Shown here: one piece after another, positions 18,429-27,395 of the stretch
Layout of the letters: each line of letters opens with the position of its first letter
Position numbering within the stretch: the stretch's first letter is position 1
Assembly (NCBI RefSeq): GCF_016807185.1
Contig: NZ_JAEVYN010000001.1
Span: 930,001-994,000 of the forward strand
Reading direction: 5' to 3'
Length of the DNA stretch: 64,000 nt
Source: Leptolyngbya sp. Cla-17
GTDB taxonomy: Bacteria; Cyanobacteriota; Cyanobacteriia; Leptolyngbyales; Leptolyngbyaceae
Notes under the pieces: generated by a model
Told to the model about the DNA's origin: nothing
What the model saw: only the letters and a program-made list of their open reading frames with translations
Database searches by the model: none
Made by a program: the position numbers and the translations under genes

Positions 18429-19115
18429 TTAAGCAGTACAACAACTGAATCGATAGCCTTTGCCGTAAACCGTACTAATTAACGGTGATTCGTTATCTTG
18501 CTCAATTTTGCGACGCAGCAGGCGAATTTGCGCAGCCAGAGTATTGCTCGTTGGTTTTTCGGTTTCTCCCCAAATGTGTTGATAGATTTGCTCATGGGTG
18601 AGAAGTTGGTTGGGCGATCGCATCAGGTAGGCGAGCAGTTGAGCTTCTTTTTCAGAAAGCTCAATTTCGCGTTTGCCACGATACGCAAGTTGGTTTTCAG
18701 GATCAAGCTCTAGATCGCCAACCTGTAGCCGTCGTGTGGAAGGCTCCAAAGCCGCGGTGGGTCGTCTCAACAGTGCCCGTACTCTAGCCAGCAGCTCTCG
18801 TAACTCAAATGGCTTGATCAGGTAATCGTCTGCTCCAGCATCTAGACCTTGAACCCGATCATCAACCGTGTCTTTGGCAGTTAGAAATAACACTGCGGTC
18901 ATATTGCCCTGCGATCGCAGCGCTTGACATACTTCTAGACCCGTTTTTTGTGGCAGCATCCAATCCAAAATCAGCAGATCATACTGATTCTCTTGAGCAA
19001 GTTGATTGCCGCGATCGCCTTCATAAGCAACATCTACCTCGTATCCTTCCCGCATCAGCAAACGGCTTAGAGGATCTGTCATTTCCACTTCATCATCAAC
19101 CAAGAGAATACGCAT
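18429..19115 (-). CDS. OmpR/PhoB-family two-component response regulator
   Basis: The receiver domain has the acidic pocket DDE at residues 7-9, the phospho-acceptor D51 in LILDWMLP, T79 and K101. A winged-helix DNA-binding domain occupies about residues 130-225 (LSEKEAQLLAYLMRSPNQLLTHEQIYQHIWG, KGYRF). It would bind promoter DNA when phosphorylated. It resembles regulators annotated RppA in other cyanobacteria, but I do not assign the symbol. No histidine kinase gene is adjacent, so it is an orphan regulator here. The ATG start fits the family. Confidence 0.9.
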   Translation of the reverse strand: MRILLVDDEVEMTDPLSRLLMREGYEVDVAYEGDRGNQLAQENQYDLLILDWMLPQKTGLEVCQALRSQGNMTAVLFLTAKDTVDDRVQGLDAGADDYLIKPFELRELLARVRALLRRPTAALEPSTRRLQVGDLELDPENQLAYRGKREIELSEKEAQLLAYLMRSPNQLLTHEQIYQHIWGETEKPTSNTLAAQIRLLRRKIEQDNESPLISTVYGKGYRFSCCTA

Positions 19116-19301
19116 AAAAAGTATGGAGTGCGAAGTGCAAAATACGAAGTAGAGAGCAGTAGATAGCGGGATAAAATATAGCGTACAGTCATTTGCCCTG
19201 TAGCCCTATCGAGCATTCAAGAAACGTCATTTGCCGCGACTCTGCGGAGACACTACCCAAACGCTACTCATCATTCGACCTTCGTAACTCACCCTTTCCT
19301 T

Positions 19302-19946
19302 ATGATTACTGTTGCTTTGCCCAAGGGCGCACTTTTAGATGACAGCATTCGCTTGTTTCAGTCCATTGGCTTAGACTTCAGTGCTTTTTTAGATAAATCC
19401 AATCGCCAACTCCAGATTTCAGACCCAACGGAAACTGCCAAAGCGCTGTTGGTCAGGGCACAAGATGTGCCTGTGTATGTAGAATATGGGCAAGCGCAGC
19501 TCGGCGTAGTAGGGTACGATGTGCTGCGAGAGAAAACGCCGCAAGTGGCGCATGTCGTAGATTTGGGCTTTGGCGGATGTCGCATGTCTGTAGCCGTGAA
19601 AGAGTCTAGCCCCTACCGCTCCTCTTTGAAATTACCGCTCTACGGACGGGTTGCATCTAAATATGTGCAGTGTGCGCGGGAATATTTTGATGCCCTCGAT
19701 TTACCTGTAGAAATTGTGCCGCTGTATGGCTCGGTGGAATTGGGACCGATTACCGGAATGGCGGAAGCGATCGTCGATTTAGTGTCTACTGGGCGCACAT
19801 TGAAAGAAAATGGCTTAGTTGAAATTGATGTGCTATATCACAGTACGGCGCGGCTAATTGCCCATCCTTTGAGCTATCGATTGAATGCAGATGGAATTCA
19901 GACGGTAATCGAGCAAGTGCGATCGCGGGTATTAACGGGAGTTTGA
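19302..19946 (+). CDS. hisG: ATP phosphoribosyltransferase, short form
   Basis: HisG catalyses the first step of histidine biosynthesis, joining ATP and PRPP to give phosphoribosyl-ATP. The protein is 214 residues, the short form that lacks the C-terminal regulatory domain and needs HisZ as a partner. Family signatures seen are VALPKGAL at the start, VEYGQAQLGVVGYDVL, and the PRPP loop region EAIVDLVSTGRTLKENGL. hisZ is not in the window. It stands alone, in the opposite direction to its neighbours. Confidence 0.95.
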   Translation: MITVALPKGALLDDSIRLFQSIGLDFSAFLDKSNRQLQISDPTETAKALLVRAQDVPVYVEYGQAQLGVVGYDVLREKTPQVAHVVDLGFGGCRMSVAVKESSPYRSSLKLPLYGRVASKYVQCAREYFDALDLPVEIVPLYGSVELGPITGMAEAIVDLVSTGRTLKENGLVEIDVLYHSTARLIAHPLSYRLNADGIQTVIEQVRSRVLTGV

Positions 19947-20041
19947 GTAAGGGGAGGAATCAGGGGTCAGGAAAAAAGGGGAAAGGTACGACATGCTCCT
20001 CTAAACCCAAAATCTTTTCCCTGAAACCTTTCTCCGTCCTC

Positions 20042-20284
20042 TCACTCTGCCAAAATGTAGCGGGAAAGAATACTCATCACTTCGCCTGAAGTGGCAGTAG
20101 GAATTAGCGGACTCCATTCTCTCACTTCGGCAAATCGGAGCCGATGTAGAGTTTGAATGGTGCCTGTTACGCCCCGACGAGAGCCAATAATCAAAATCTT
20201 TAAAGATTCGCGATCGCCTAAGGGTGCCTCAGGGAGAGTTTCAATGGGAGCAGACGCAGTCGTTTTTAGAGAATTTTTCGGCAT
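20042..20284 (-). CDS. Conserved small cyanobacterial protein of unknown function
   Basis: This 80-residue protein carries LKILIIGSRRGVTGTIQTLHRL and AEVREWSPLIPTATSGEVMSIL, which I recall as conserved in small uncharacterised cyanobacterial proteins. The GSRRG segment looks like a nucleotide-binding loop after a beta strand but is too short to name. It converges on hisG. Function is unknown. Confidence 0.65.
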   Translation of the reverse strand: MPKNSLKTTASAPIETLPEAPLGDRESLKILIIGSRRGVTGTIQTLHRLRFAEVREWSPLIPTATSGEVMSILSRYILAE

Positions 20285-20461
20285 AAATGGACACCTTTTA
20301 GCAAGGCGAAATGGGGGTGAACAAAAGTCTAATTGCAGAATTGCCAGCGCTAGCAGCTCGTCAACAATACAGACAATTTACACGGTAGCGTTTTCTATGT
20401 CAATAATAGATTTGGCTAAGCGCTCTCATGCTTCGCAATGAAGTCCCTGCAAGCCCAATGA

Positions 20462-21373
20462 CTAGCCCTCAAACCGATGATGTTGATGCCAATGGGTTGC
20501 AATATCAATGCGGCGACATAACCAGACACGATCGCGCTGTTGCACATAATCTAAAAATCGCGCCAGAGCCGCGGCACGTCCGGGTCTGCCAACTAAGCGG
20601 CAGTGTAGCCCTACACTCATCATTTTGGGTGCGATTTCACCTTCTTCATACAGCACATCAAAGGCATCTCGCAGATAAGCAAAAAACTGATCGCCAGAGT
20701 TGAAGCCTTGGGCAGAAGCAAAGCGCATATCGTTGTTATCTAAAGTGTAGGGGATTACTAAATGCGGCTTGCCATAGTCGGTCGTCCAGTATGGCAAATC
20801 ATCGGCATAGCTGTCGGCATCATATAAAAAGCCGCCCTCTTCTACAACGAGCTTACGGCTAAAGGGGCTGGTGCGTCCGGTATACCAGCCCAGAGGGCGA
20901 TCGCCGGTCACTTCTGTATGAATTGCGATCGCTTTCTGGAGATGCTCCCGTTCTGCTGCTTCACCAAAATATTTGTAATCAATCCAGCGGTAGCCGTGAC
21001 TGGCAATCTCCCAGTCTGCATCTTTCATTGCTGCTACTGCCTCAGGATTCCGCGCCAACGCCATCGCCACCCCAAAAATCGTCACCGGAATCTGGCGCTG
21101 TGTAAACAGTCGATGCAATCTCCAAAACCCTGTCCGACTGCCATACTCGTAGCATGATTCCATATTCATGTGCCGCAAACCCATTAGAGGAACCGCACCC
21201 ACAATTTCAGACAAAAACGTTTCGGAAGCCTGATCACCGTGCAAAATACAGGTTTCTCCGCCCTCTTCGTAATTGATCACAAACTGTACGGCGATTCGTG
21301 CCTGGTTAGCCCATTGGGGATGAACAGGATTGCCACCATAGCCCACCATATCTCTTGGATAGTCTCTAGACAT
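20462..21373 (-). CDS. puuE: Allantoinase PuuE-type polysaccharide-deacetylase-fold hydrolase
   Basis: The sequence matches the PuuE branch of the carbohydrate esterase 4 fold: RDMVGYGGNPVHPQWANQARIAVQFVINYEEGGE at the start, EIASHGYRWIDY, GWYTGRTSPFSRKL and DNNDMRF. PuuE allantoinase opens allantoin to allantoate in purine catabolism and is unrelated to the amidohydrolase AllB. Length (303) is normal. The neighbours are not purine genes, but xanthine dehydrogenase at 45989-49767 and a nucleoside carrier at 35733 are in the same window, which supports use of purines as nitrogen source. Confidence 0.88.
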   Translation of the reverse strand: MSRDYPRDMVGYGGNPVHPQWANQARIAVQFVINYEEGGETCILHGDQASETFLSEIVGAVPLMGLRHMNMESCYEYGSRTGFWRLHRLFTQRQIPVTIFGVAMALARNPEAVAAMKDADWEIASHGYRWIDYKYFGEAAEREHLQKAIAIHTEVTGDRPLGWYTGRTSPFSRKLVVEEGGFLYDADSYADDLPYWTTDYGKPHLVIPYTLDNNDMRFASAQGFNSGDQFFAYLRDAFDVLYEEGEIAPKMMSVGLHCRLVGRPGRAAALARFLDYVQQRDRVWLCRRIDIATHWHQHHRFEG

Positions 21374-21532
21374 CGCATCCGTTCCTTTCTAATTACTTGA
21401 GCAATTGTCGAAAAGTTTTGTAGAACTATCTCCCTATGGATAGAACCTGATCAAATTGTCATCCTCCCATTAGCCCAACTGAATTAGTCAGATCATCCAG
21501 ATAACTCATACTCTTTGAGGAGGACTAAAAAG

Positions 21533-21559
21533 ATGACAGCGCGTAGATTAAATATATAG
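21533..21559 (+). CDS. Eight-codon mini-ORF (MTARRLNI)
   Basis: ATG at 21533 and TAG at 21557-21559 frame MTARRLNI. The ribosome binding site upstream is an ideal complement to the 16S anti-Shine-Dalgarno at perfect spacing, better than most genes in this window. Whether the peptide matters, or the ORF is only a ribosome-loading device in a regulatory RNA, is unknown. Confidence 0.4.
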   Translation: MTARRLNI

Positions 21560-21580
21560 ACAGTTGCTCAAGTGCAACTA

Positions 21581-21608
21581 ACCCGGCGGGGGGCTGCCGG
21601 GTTTTTTT
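21581..21608 (+). terminator. Strong intrinsic terminator
   Basis: ACCCGGC (21581-21587) pairs with GCCGGGT (21596-21602) around an eight-base G-rich loop and is followed by a run of seven T. This is the clearest Rho-independent terminator in the window, oriented on the plus strand. Confidence 0.85.
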
Positions 21609-21674
21609 CTTTGAGATTTAGATTTAGACTACTTCATGTGAATTCTATTAATTGCCCCAAATGAATGAGAATAG

Positions 21675-22988
21675 CTACTCCTCAGACGACAGGCTATCCG
21701 ACAAGGTAGTGGGAATCTCAATAATGAATTCTGTTGTGCCTTCATCCGCAGAATAGCTCAAGTTTCCTTTATGCCTCTCAACAACAATCTGATAGCTGGT
21801 AGCAAGCCCTAAGCCAACTCCTTGTCCAACTGGTTTTGTCGTAAAAAAAGGTTCAAATAGATGTTTTTCTACCGAACTTGAAATTCCAATTCCATTGTCT
21901 TTGATGCGAATCACAACTTGTTTTGGAGACTTTAGCTCTGTTGTGATTTGAATCGTTGGGGTTTCATGGACTGCATTGAAATGAGTAGATTTTTGATGTA
22001 AGGCATCAATCGCATTGGTTAATAAGTTCAAAAACACCTGATTCATTTCGCTTGAATGGCAGGTTATTAAAGGCAGATCACCATAATTTTTAATAATTTC
22101 TATATCCGGCATTGTAGGTTTTTCAGCGAAGCGATGATGGAGTAACAGTAAAGTACTATCAATGCATTCATGAATATTCGTTGATTTAATGTCTGATTCT
22201 CCTAACCGCGAGAAAATGCGCAATGCCAGAACAATCGAACTAATACGATCAACGCCTGTTCTCATTGATCTCATAATATTTTGTAAATCAGCAACCAAAA
22301 AATCTAGCTCAGCTTCTTCAAGTAATGCTTGAATGCCTGGGCTGGGTTCTGGATATTCTTTCTGATAGGCAGTAATTAATTGAATCAATAGTTGAATGGA
22401 TTCATTAGCAGGCTTAAGATTACCTGCGATAAAGCTAACAGGATTATTAATTTCGTGACAAACGCCTGCAACTAATTGCCCTAAACCCGACAGTTTTTCC
22501 TTGCGAAGTAGTTGAGTTTGCAGTTGCTTTAAGCTATCTAAAGATTTTTCAAGTTGAGTATTTTTTAGATGTAGTTGAAGTTGCAGGACCTGAATTTGCA
22601 GATGGGTTTGAATTCGCATCAAAACTTCTTCAAACTGAAAAGGCTTTGAGATAAAGTCAACACCTCCAACTTGAAAAGCTTTTACCTTATCCACTACATC
22701 ATTGAGTGCGCTCAAAAAAATGACTGGCACTGAGGCAGTGCTTTCATTTTGTTTGAGCAGTTTGCACGTTTCGTAACCATCCATTTGAGGCATGGTTATA
22801 TCTAACAGAATTAAATCAGGAACAGTGGCTTGAGCCGCAGTCAGCGCCATTTTTCCAGTTAAGGCTTTACGAACTTGATAGCCTTGCTCTACAAGCATCG
22901 TAGACAGAAAGCGAATATTTTCTGGAGTGTCGTCAACAATCAAAATATCAAAATTTTGAGATCCAACGAGGTTTTTGGGAGCGTCCAT
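21675..22988 (-). CDS. Response-regulator/histidine-kinase hybrid (REC-HisKA-HATPase)
   Basis: Numbered from the upstream TTG at 23000, an N-terminal receiver has D23-D24, phospho-acceptor D67 (LILLDITMP) and K119. A glutamine- and leucine-rich coiled coil covers residues 125-170. The kinase core has H182 in GVCHEINNP, an N-box (NQVFLNLLTNAIDAL), KDNGIGIS and GQGVGLGLAT. The ATG at 22988 is preferred. A protein with a receiver ahead of its own kinase usually receives phosphate from a partner. Here the partner is probably the ethylene-receptor-like kinase immediately upstream, with a gap of 66 bases. Confidence 0.9.
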   Translation of the reverse strand: MDAPKNLVGSQNFDILIVDDTPENIRFLSTMLVEQGYQVRKALTGKMALTAAQATVPDLILLDITMPQMDGYETCKLLKQNESTASVPVIFLSALNDVVDKVKAFQVGGVDFISKPFQFEEVLMRIQTHLQIQVLQLQLHLKNTQLEKSLDSLKQLQTQLLRKEKLSGLGQLVAGVCHEINNPVSFIAGNLKPANESIQLLIQLITAYQKEYPEPSPGIQALLEEAELDFLVADLQNIMRSMRTGVDRISSIVLALRIFSRLGESDIKSTNIHECIDSTLLLLHHRFAEKPTMPDIEIIKNYGDLPLITCHSSEMNQVFLNLLTNAIDALHQKSTHFNAVHETPTIQITTELKSPKQVVIRIKDNGIGISSSVEKHLFEPFFTTKPVGQGVGLGLATSYQIVVERHKGNLSYSADEGTTEFIIEIPTTLSDSLSSEE

Positions 22989-23054
22989 GGTTGCTTTCAA
23001 GACTGTAAGGTCAGCATTGCTAGTTCACGAAATGTAGAGGATTGATAACATTGC

Positions 23055-26000
23055 TTAGGTTGCTTCTGATGATTCGTTAAATAACGTTTCAGGAACTTGA
23101 AGCAGCGTCAAAATTTGATCGAAATCAAAGTCTGATGCTAGTTGTGCGATCGCAGTCTTTAATCCAATCTGTTCCTCAGCAATCTCTTCCAAGAGATTAG
23201 GAATTCCTGCATCATTTCCTTCTAGGGCTAAGCGCCTCAGTTTATTTCTCCAACCTTCTGGCATTTGGGCAAGTGCTTCCTTTAAGCCACTCTGAGACCA
23301 TTGCGCATTGTTTTCGCTAGCCGCTTGTTGAGCCTGAAGGTTATCAGCAGATGCATCATAAAGGTACTGAACCCCCAAATACTGGCTGATTCTTTCAAAC
23401 AGTTCTTGCTCTTGAAAGGGTTTGCAAATAAAGTCATCGCAGCCAACTTCAAAAAAGGTTTGACGTTGATCAACAAAGGCACTAGCAGTCAGAGCGATTA
23501 CAATCGTGTTTTGTTCCTGCGGATCAGCTTTGATGATGCGGGTTGCTTCCAGTCCATCTAATATTGGCATCCGTAGATCCATCAAAATTAAGTGGGGTTG
23601 CCACTCTCGCCAAATCGCGATCGCTTCTTCTCCATTAACCGCTTCCCGTACCTCAAAGCCTTCCAGATTCAGTACTTCTGATAGCAGCAACCGATTGGTC
23701 ACGTCATCTTCAGCGATTAAGATTCGCCAAATCGGCTGATTAGGCGCTAACCCAATAACTGGCTGATAAACGGCTTTCCGTGGTTGAATTGAGGGCGGTT
23801 CAACACTGCGCATGACAATGTCAAAACTAAACTTGCTGCCTTGATTCGGCTGACTAATGACAGTAATTTCTCCTCCCATCAAGCGTACAAATTTTTGACT
23901 AATCGACAAGCCTAATCCGGTGCCTTCTGTAGAGTGCATCCCTGTATTGGTTTGTTCAAACGGCTTAAAGAGTTTGTGGAGTTCATCGGCGGCAATGCCT
24001 GCTCCGGTGTCTTCAATTTCAAAATGGATCAGCGGACAGGCGACAGAGTTTTCTTTAACGTTAAAGTTTGATCGCAGAGTAATACTGCCGTGGCTGGTAA
24101 ATTTAACAGCATTGCTGAATAAATTCAGCAAAACTTGGCGCAGCTTATTTTCATCGGCGATCACATGCTGGGGCAAGGTTTCTGAGCGTTCAAATATCAG
24201 TTGTAATCCTTTTGCTTTTGCTCTCAGCCGAAATATCTCCTCCAAACTATCCAAAAGCGCATACAAATCAAAGCTATTTTCGTTTAGAGAGATCCGCCCC
24301 GCTTCAATCTTAGACATTTCGAGAACATCATTGATCAGCTTAAGCAGATGACCACCGCTGCGATTGATAATGCTGACATGCTCTTGATGAGTGGAGGGTA
24401 AGGCTCGATCGCGTGCCATTAGTTGAGTAAAGCCCAAGATGGCATTTAGCGGGGTGCGAAGTTCATGGCTCATGTTTGCCAAAAACTCGCTTTTGGCGCG
24501 ATTGGCTACATCGGCGCGGTCTTTGGCTTGTTGAAGATCGGTTGCCTGCTGCTGAGTTTGATTAAACAACTCAGCTTGCTGAACGGCAACTCCTAGCTGA
24601 GTGCTAATTTGGGCGACAATTTGAATTTCAGACTCATGCCATTGGCGGGGAGCTGCGTTTTGGTAGTTTGCCAACAAGCCCCAAAGCTGAGTACCGCAAA
24701 AAATCGGGACGGTCACATAGGAACGCGCTTGCAAGGATGCCAACAGCTCTAAATAACAGTCATCAAACCCAGCAGCATAAACATCTTCAATGCAGCAGTA
24801 GTTTGATTTATCGCGATACAGTCCACCCGCCTGGGTTTGTAAGTAGGTATCGCGAATCAGAATTTCAGCTCCATCATCCATGCGTTTGACCACGCAGTTC
24901 GCTTTATCAACCGCAAGCCTGGTTAATTTTGGGTCATTCATCCGGACAGGCACAATTCCGTTCCAACCTTCTGAAACTGATTCGGCAACTACTACGCCGC
25001 TCCAGTCTGGGTTAAAGCGGTAAATTAGGGTGCGATCGCACTGAAGGGCTTGGCGCAACTCTGCCGTGGTCGCGCTGAAAATGGCATCCAAATCCAAACT
25101 TTGACGCATTTGCAAAATCACTTTTGTAGTTGCCCGCTCCCGATTTGCTATTTGCCGCAGTTTGAATTCTGCCGTTGTTCGTTCCTCAACTTCTGCTGCC
25201 AAGGTGTTATTGGTCTGAATCAATTCTGCGTTGCGTTGCTCTACCCGAAACTCTAACTCGTCATAAGCCTGATTTCTGGCATCTTCCGCCCGTTTTCGCC
25301 GTAGTTCTGCTGCTGCCCGTGCTGCAAATACCTGTATTAGAACAGTTCTATTTTCGTCCTTTGGTAATGGCTCGGTATGCAAAATGCAAAGACTGCCGAT
25401 TGCAGTTTGATCCTCATCTAATAAGGGTGCCCCCAGATAACTAACTGCACCCATTTGCACTAGCTCTTGAGCTTGGGGAAACAATGCTTGCAAGTTGTCT
25501 GAAAACTCGCAAACTTGCTTGCTTTTAATCACTAAGCCACAAGGTGTGTTTGAAGAGCAATATTGAATATTTTCTGCCAAATGATCACCTGACCAAAAGG
25601 CAAGAGTATGAATTTGCTCTATTGGATCGTTCATGGCTTCAGTCACCATGATATAAGTCGTCCCTAAGGCAGTCGCAAGATTTCGCACTAAGGCAGTAAA
25701 AAACTCCTCGCTCGTCGCAGTAGCGGTTCCCGTGACGATTTGCCGCAGTAGTGTTTCAGTTTGCTGTCGTTCAGCGATTTGCTTCTCTAATTCTTGATTG
25801 ATCACCTCTAGCTGAATGGGGCTTTTTAAGGCAAGAAATTGAGGCAGCAGTTCCACCAGTTGTAAGGCGGTGTAGGCAGAAATGAGTGCGGTGAGTGCCC
25901 GTTCCAATCCAGAGATCCAGTAGATGGGATACCACAGGGTGACTATATCCAGCAGATGCCCAACGCCGCAAAGGATGATAAACGCACCAAACATCACAAA

Positions 26001-26192
26001 TACTTTGGAAAAAGGGATGTCATCCCGCTTCCTCACAAAGCAAATGAGCATTGTTGGAATGGAAAGGTAGGCGATCGCAATCAGGGCATCGCTCACCACA
26101 TACAGCCCCACCAATGGAGTTTGCCAGAGGTAGCACTGCCCATGGGGCATATACAAATCCGAAGAGAATAAAGTTTGAAGCAATTCCAGCAT
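23055..26192 (-). CDS. Ethylene-receptor-like hybrid histidine kinase with two GAF domains and a receiver
   Basis: Counting from a GTG at 26249, the order is: three-helix sensor domain (about 40-135), GAF1 (171-318), coiled coil (320-382), GAF2 (383-560), HisKA with H595 (NMSHELRTPLN), HATPase, and a C-terminal receiver with LILMDLRMP. All key residues of the ETR1 ethylene pocket occur at one fixed offset of 29: D54, Y61, I64, P65, and the copper ligands C94 and H98. GAF2 has C498 in GFDDCYLELL, at the bilin-cysteine position of cyanobacteriochromes. I prefer the ATG at 26192 because its MLELLQTLFSS start matches Synechocystis-type receptors; residue numbers then drop by 19. Confidence 0.88.
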   Translation of the reverse strand: MLELLQTLFSSDLYMPHGQCYLWQTPLVGLYVVSDALIAIAYLSIPTMLICFVRKRDDIPFSKVFVMFGAFIILCGVGHLLDIVTLWYPIYWISGLERALTALISAYTALQLVELLPQFLALKSPIQLEVINQELEKQIAERQQTETLLRQIVTGTATATSEEFFTALVRNLATALGTTYIMVTEAMNDPIEQIHTLAFWSGDHLAENIQYCSSNTPCGLVIKSKQVCEFSDNLQALFPQAQELVQMGAVSYLGAPLLDEDQTAIGSLCILHTEPLPKDENRTVLIQVFAARAAAELRRKRAEDARNQAYDELEFRVEQRNAELIQTNNTLAAEVEERTTAEFKLRQIANRERATTKVILQMRQSLDLDAIFSATTAELRQALQCDRTLIYRFNPDWSGVVVAESVSEGWNGIVPVRMNDPKLTRLAVDKANCVVKRMDDGAEILIRDTYLQTQAGGLYRDKSNYCCIEDVYAAGFDDCYLELLASLQARSYVTVPIFCGTQLWGLLANYQNAAPRQWHESEIQIVAQISTQLGVAVQQAELFNQTQQQATDLQQAKDRADVANRAKSEFLANMSHELRTPLNAILGFTQLMARDRALPSTHQEHVSIINRSGGHLLKLINDVLEMSKIEAGRISLNENSFDLYALLDSLEEIFRLRAKAKGLQLIFERSETLPQHVIADENKLRQVLLNLFSNAVKFTSHGSITLRSNFNVKENSVACPLIHFEIEDTGAGIAADELHKLFKPFEQTNTGMHSTEGTGLGLSISQKFVRLMGGEITVISQPNQGSKFSFDIVMRSVEPPSIQPRKAVYQPVIGLAPNQPIWRILIAEDDVTNRLLLSEVLNLEGFEVREAVNGEEAIAIWREWQPHLILMDLRMPILDGLEATRIIKADPQEQNTIVIALTASAFVDQRQTFFEVGCDDFICKPFQEQELFERISQYLGVQYLYDASADNLQAQQAASENNAQWSQSGLKEALAQMPEGWRNKLRRLALEGNDAGIPNLLEEIAEEQIGLKTAIAQLASDFDFDQILTLLQVPETLFNESSEAT

Positions 26193-26763
26193 CAGTTTTT
26201 TCCGCACTACAATTTGCAGCAATTCATGACTTAGTAAGGTGTTAAACACTAGTGTTAGTTATTCAACGACAGTGGTTAATGTATTTTCTTAATTGACTTT
26301 TCAAACTTGACTGTTGACTCGCCTAAATTCCAAACTCCTTATATTTGTTTGAATATAAATCAGCTCTCTTGAGAAAAAATGATTGAAAACGCTTGCATTT
26401 GCATTAGGATCAATTGCTTTTACATTTAAGGTTCCCCAACATCCTTTCAATGTAAAGCCGTCCAAAAAGACTAGTACACACGTCTTTGGGAGATGCTAGG
26501 TGAAAATACTTGGGAATAACTATCTGCTGGGTTAAACCTTGAGGCTGATTTTTAATTGTAACTAAATATTAACGAGAAAACTTTTGCAAAACTTCAGCAG
26601 AATTGCCTGGGTCTTAGCTCGATTTAAGGTGCACACCTGATGCGGATTTCTGTGACGGCATTCGCGATCGCCATCACAGAAATCCTCGTTTTAGCTTAGG
26701 ACTTATCAGCAGGGTTTGACAGCGATCTTGCCTTGAGCTGCTGGCAGATCGCTAACGTGGATC
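26193..26763. other. Intergenic region with two inverted repeats
   Basis: This 571-base AT-rich stretch separates the kinase operon promoter from the end of the membrane-protein gene. It has no credible ORF. Two stem-loops are visible: TTTACATT/AATGTAAA at 26419-26426 and 26449-26456, and a perfect 12-bp repeat at 26644-26685. The promoter of the kinase operon must be in its left part. Confidence 0.5.
26644..26685. repeat. Perfect 12-bp inverted repeat with HIP1 in the loop
   Basis: GGATTTCTGTGA at 26644-26655 is the exact reverse complement of TCACAGAAATCC at 26674-26685; the 18-base loop contains GCGATCGC. No T-run follows on either strand, so a terminator is less likely than a dispersed repeat or an mRNA-stabilising hairpin. 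Confidence 0.7.
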
Positions 26764-27213
26764 TTAGCTTGACGAACTGCTAAAGGAGGGTGCTGTGCCA
26801 AGATAAATTCCGATAATCATGATGCTATAGGCCAGTCCCAGCGAAATCCATAACACCTGCTGCTGGCGCTTGGAAGATAGTTCAAGTCCTAACAAGCTAC
26901 CCGCGATCGCGCCCCCAATCGAACCTAGGGGCATGAGTACGACCCACAGGTTTAGGACAGTGAGCAAGCCGTAAGCGCCACCACTATCTAGCTCTCGATT
27001 TGCAAGCACTGGCAAAAATGCTAGTAGTAGCGTACCTAAAAAAGACCCGAAGAGTGCAGGAAAGAACGTTTTGCTTTTGCGCTTTGCGATCGTCCCAATA
27101 ATTAGCCCCACAATACCACCCACCACCGCACCGACTACGAGGCTAAGAAACGTGCCCTTGATGAGTTTGGGCAAAACAGCAGATAGCAAAAAATCAATAT
27201 TGATAAAATCCAT
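26764..27213 (-). CDS. Small polytopic membrane protein of unknown function
   Basis: The 149 residues form about four hydrophobic helices (roughly 17-42, 50-68, 82-112 and 120-140) with a glycine-rich GAVVGGIVGLIIG segment and a serine tail. The glycine zipper pattern suggests tight helix packing. I do not recognise a family. It lies divergent from ndhD with 182 bases between them. Confidence 0.6.
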   Translation of the reverse strand: MDFINIDFLLSAVLPKLIKGTFLSLVVGAVVGGIVGLIIGTIAKRKSKTFFPALFGSFLGTLLLAFLPVLANRELDSGGAYGLLTVLNLWVVLMPLGSIGGAIAGSLLGLELSSKRQQQVLWISLGLAYSIMIIGIYLGTAPSFSSSSS

Positions 27214-27395
27214 CGTGAAAGTGAGCGATTCGCCCTCAGTTAACTCCTAATTCAGTATTTCAACTTAAAAAATCATTGGATAAATCTGAAATATAGATCC
27301 ATTGAGCGCTGAGTTTAAGTAAATATCGATGCACAAAACTTTACAGAGTTTAGTAAGATACAGTCATTCACAACTAAGTATTTATTCTTATTACC

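Larger units (their letters stand above)
21517..21608 (+). ncRNA. Compact unit: Shine-Dalgarno, 8-codon ORF, hairpin, terminator (candidate sRNA or leader)
   Basis: On the plus strand GAGGAGGA (21517-21524) lies eight bases before ATG at 21533, which opens an eight-codon ORF. Four bases after its stop a small hairpin GTTGC/GCAAC (21563-21567 with 21574-21578) is followed at once by a strong intrinsic terminator at 21581-21608. No gene is transcribed rightward past it, since the next genes lie on the minus strand. The unit therefore looks like an independent short transcript. I found no match to Yfr1, Yfr2, 6S or tmRNA features that I know. Confidence 0.5.
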
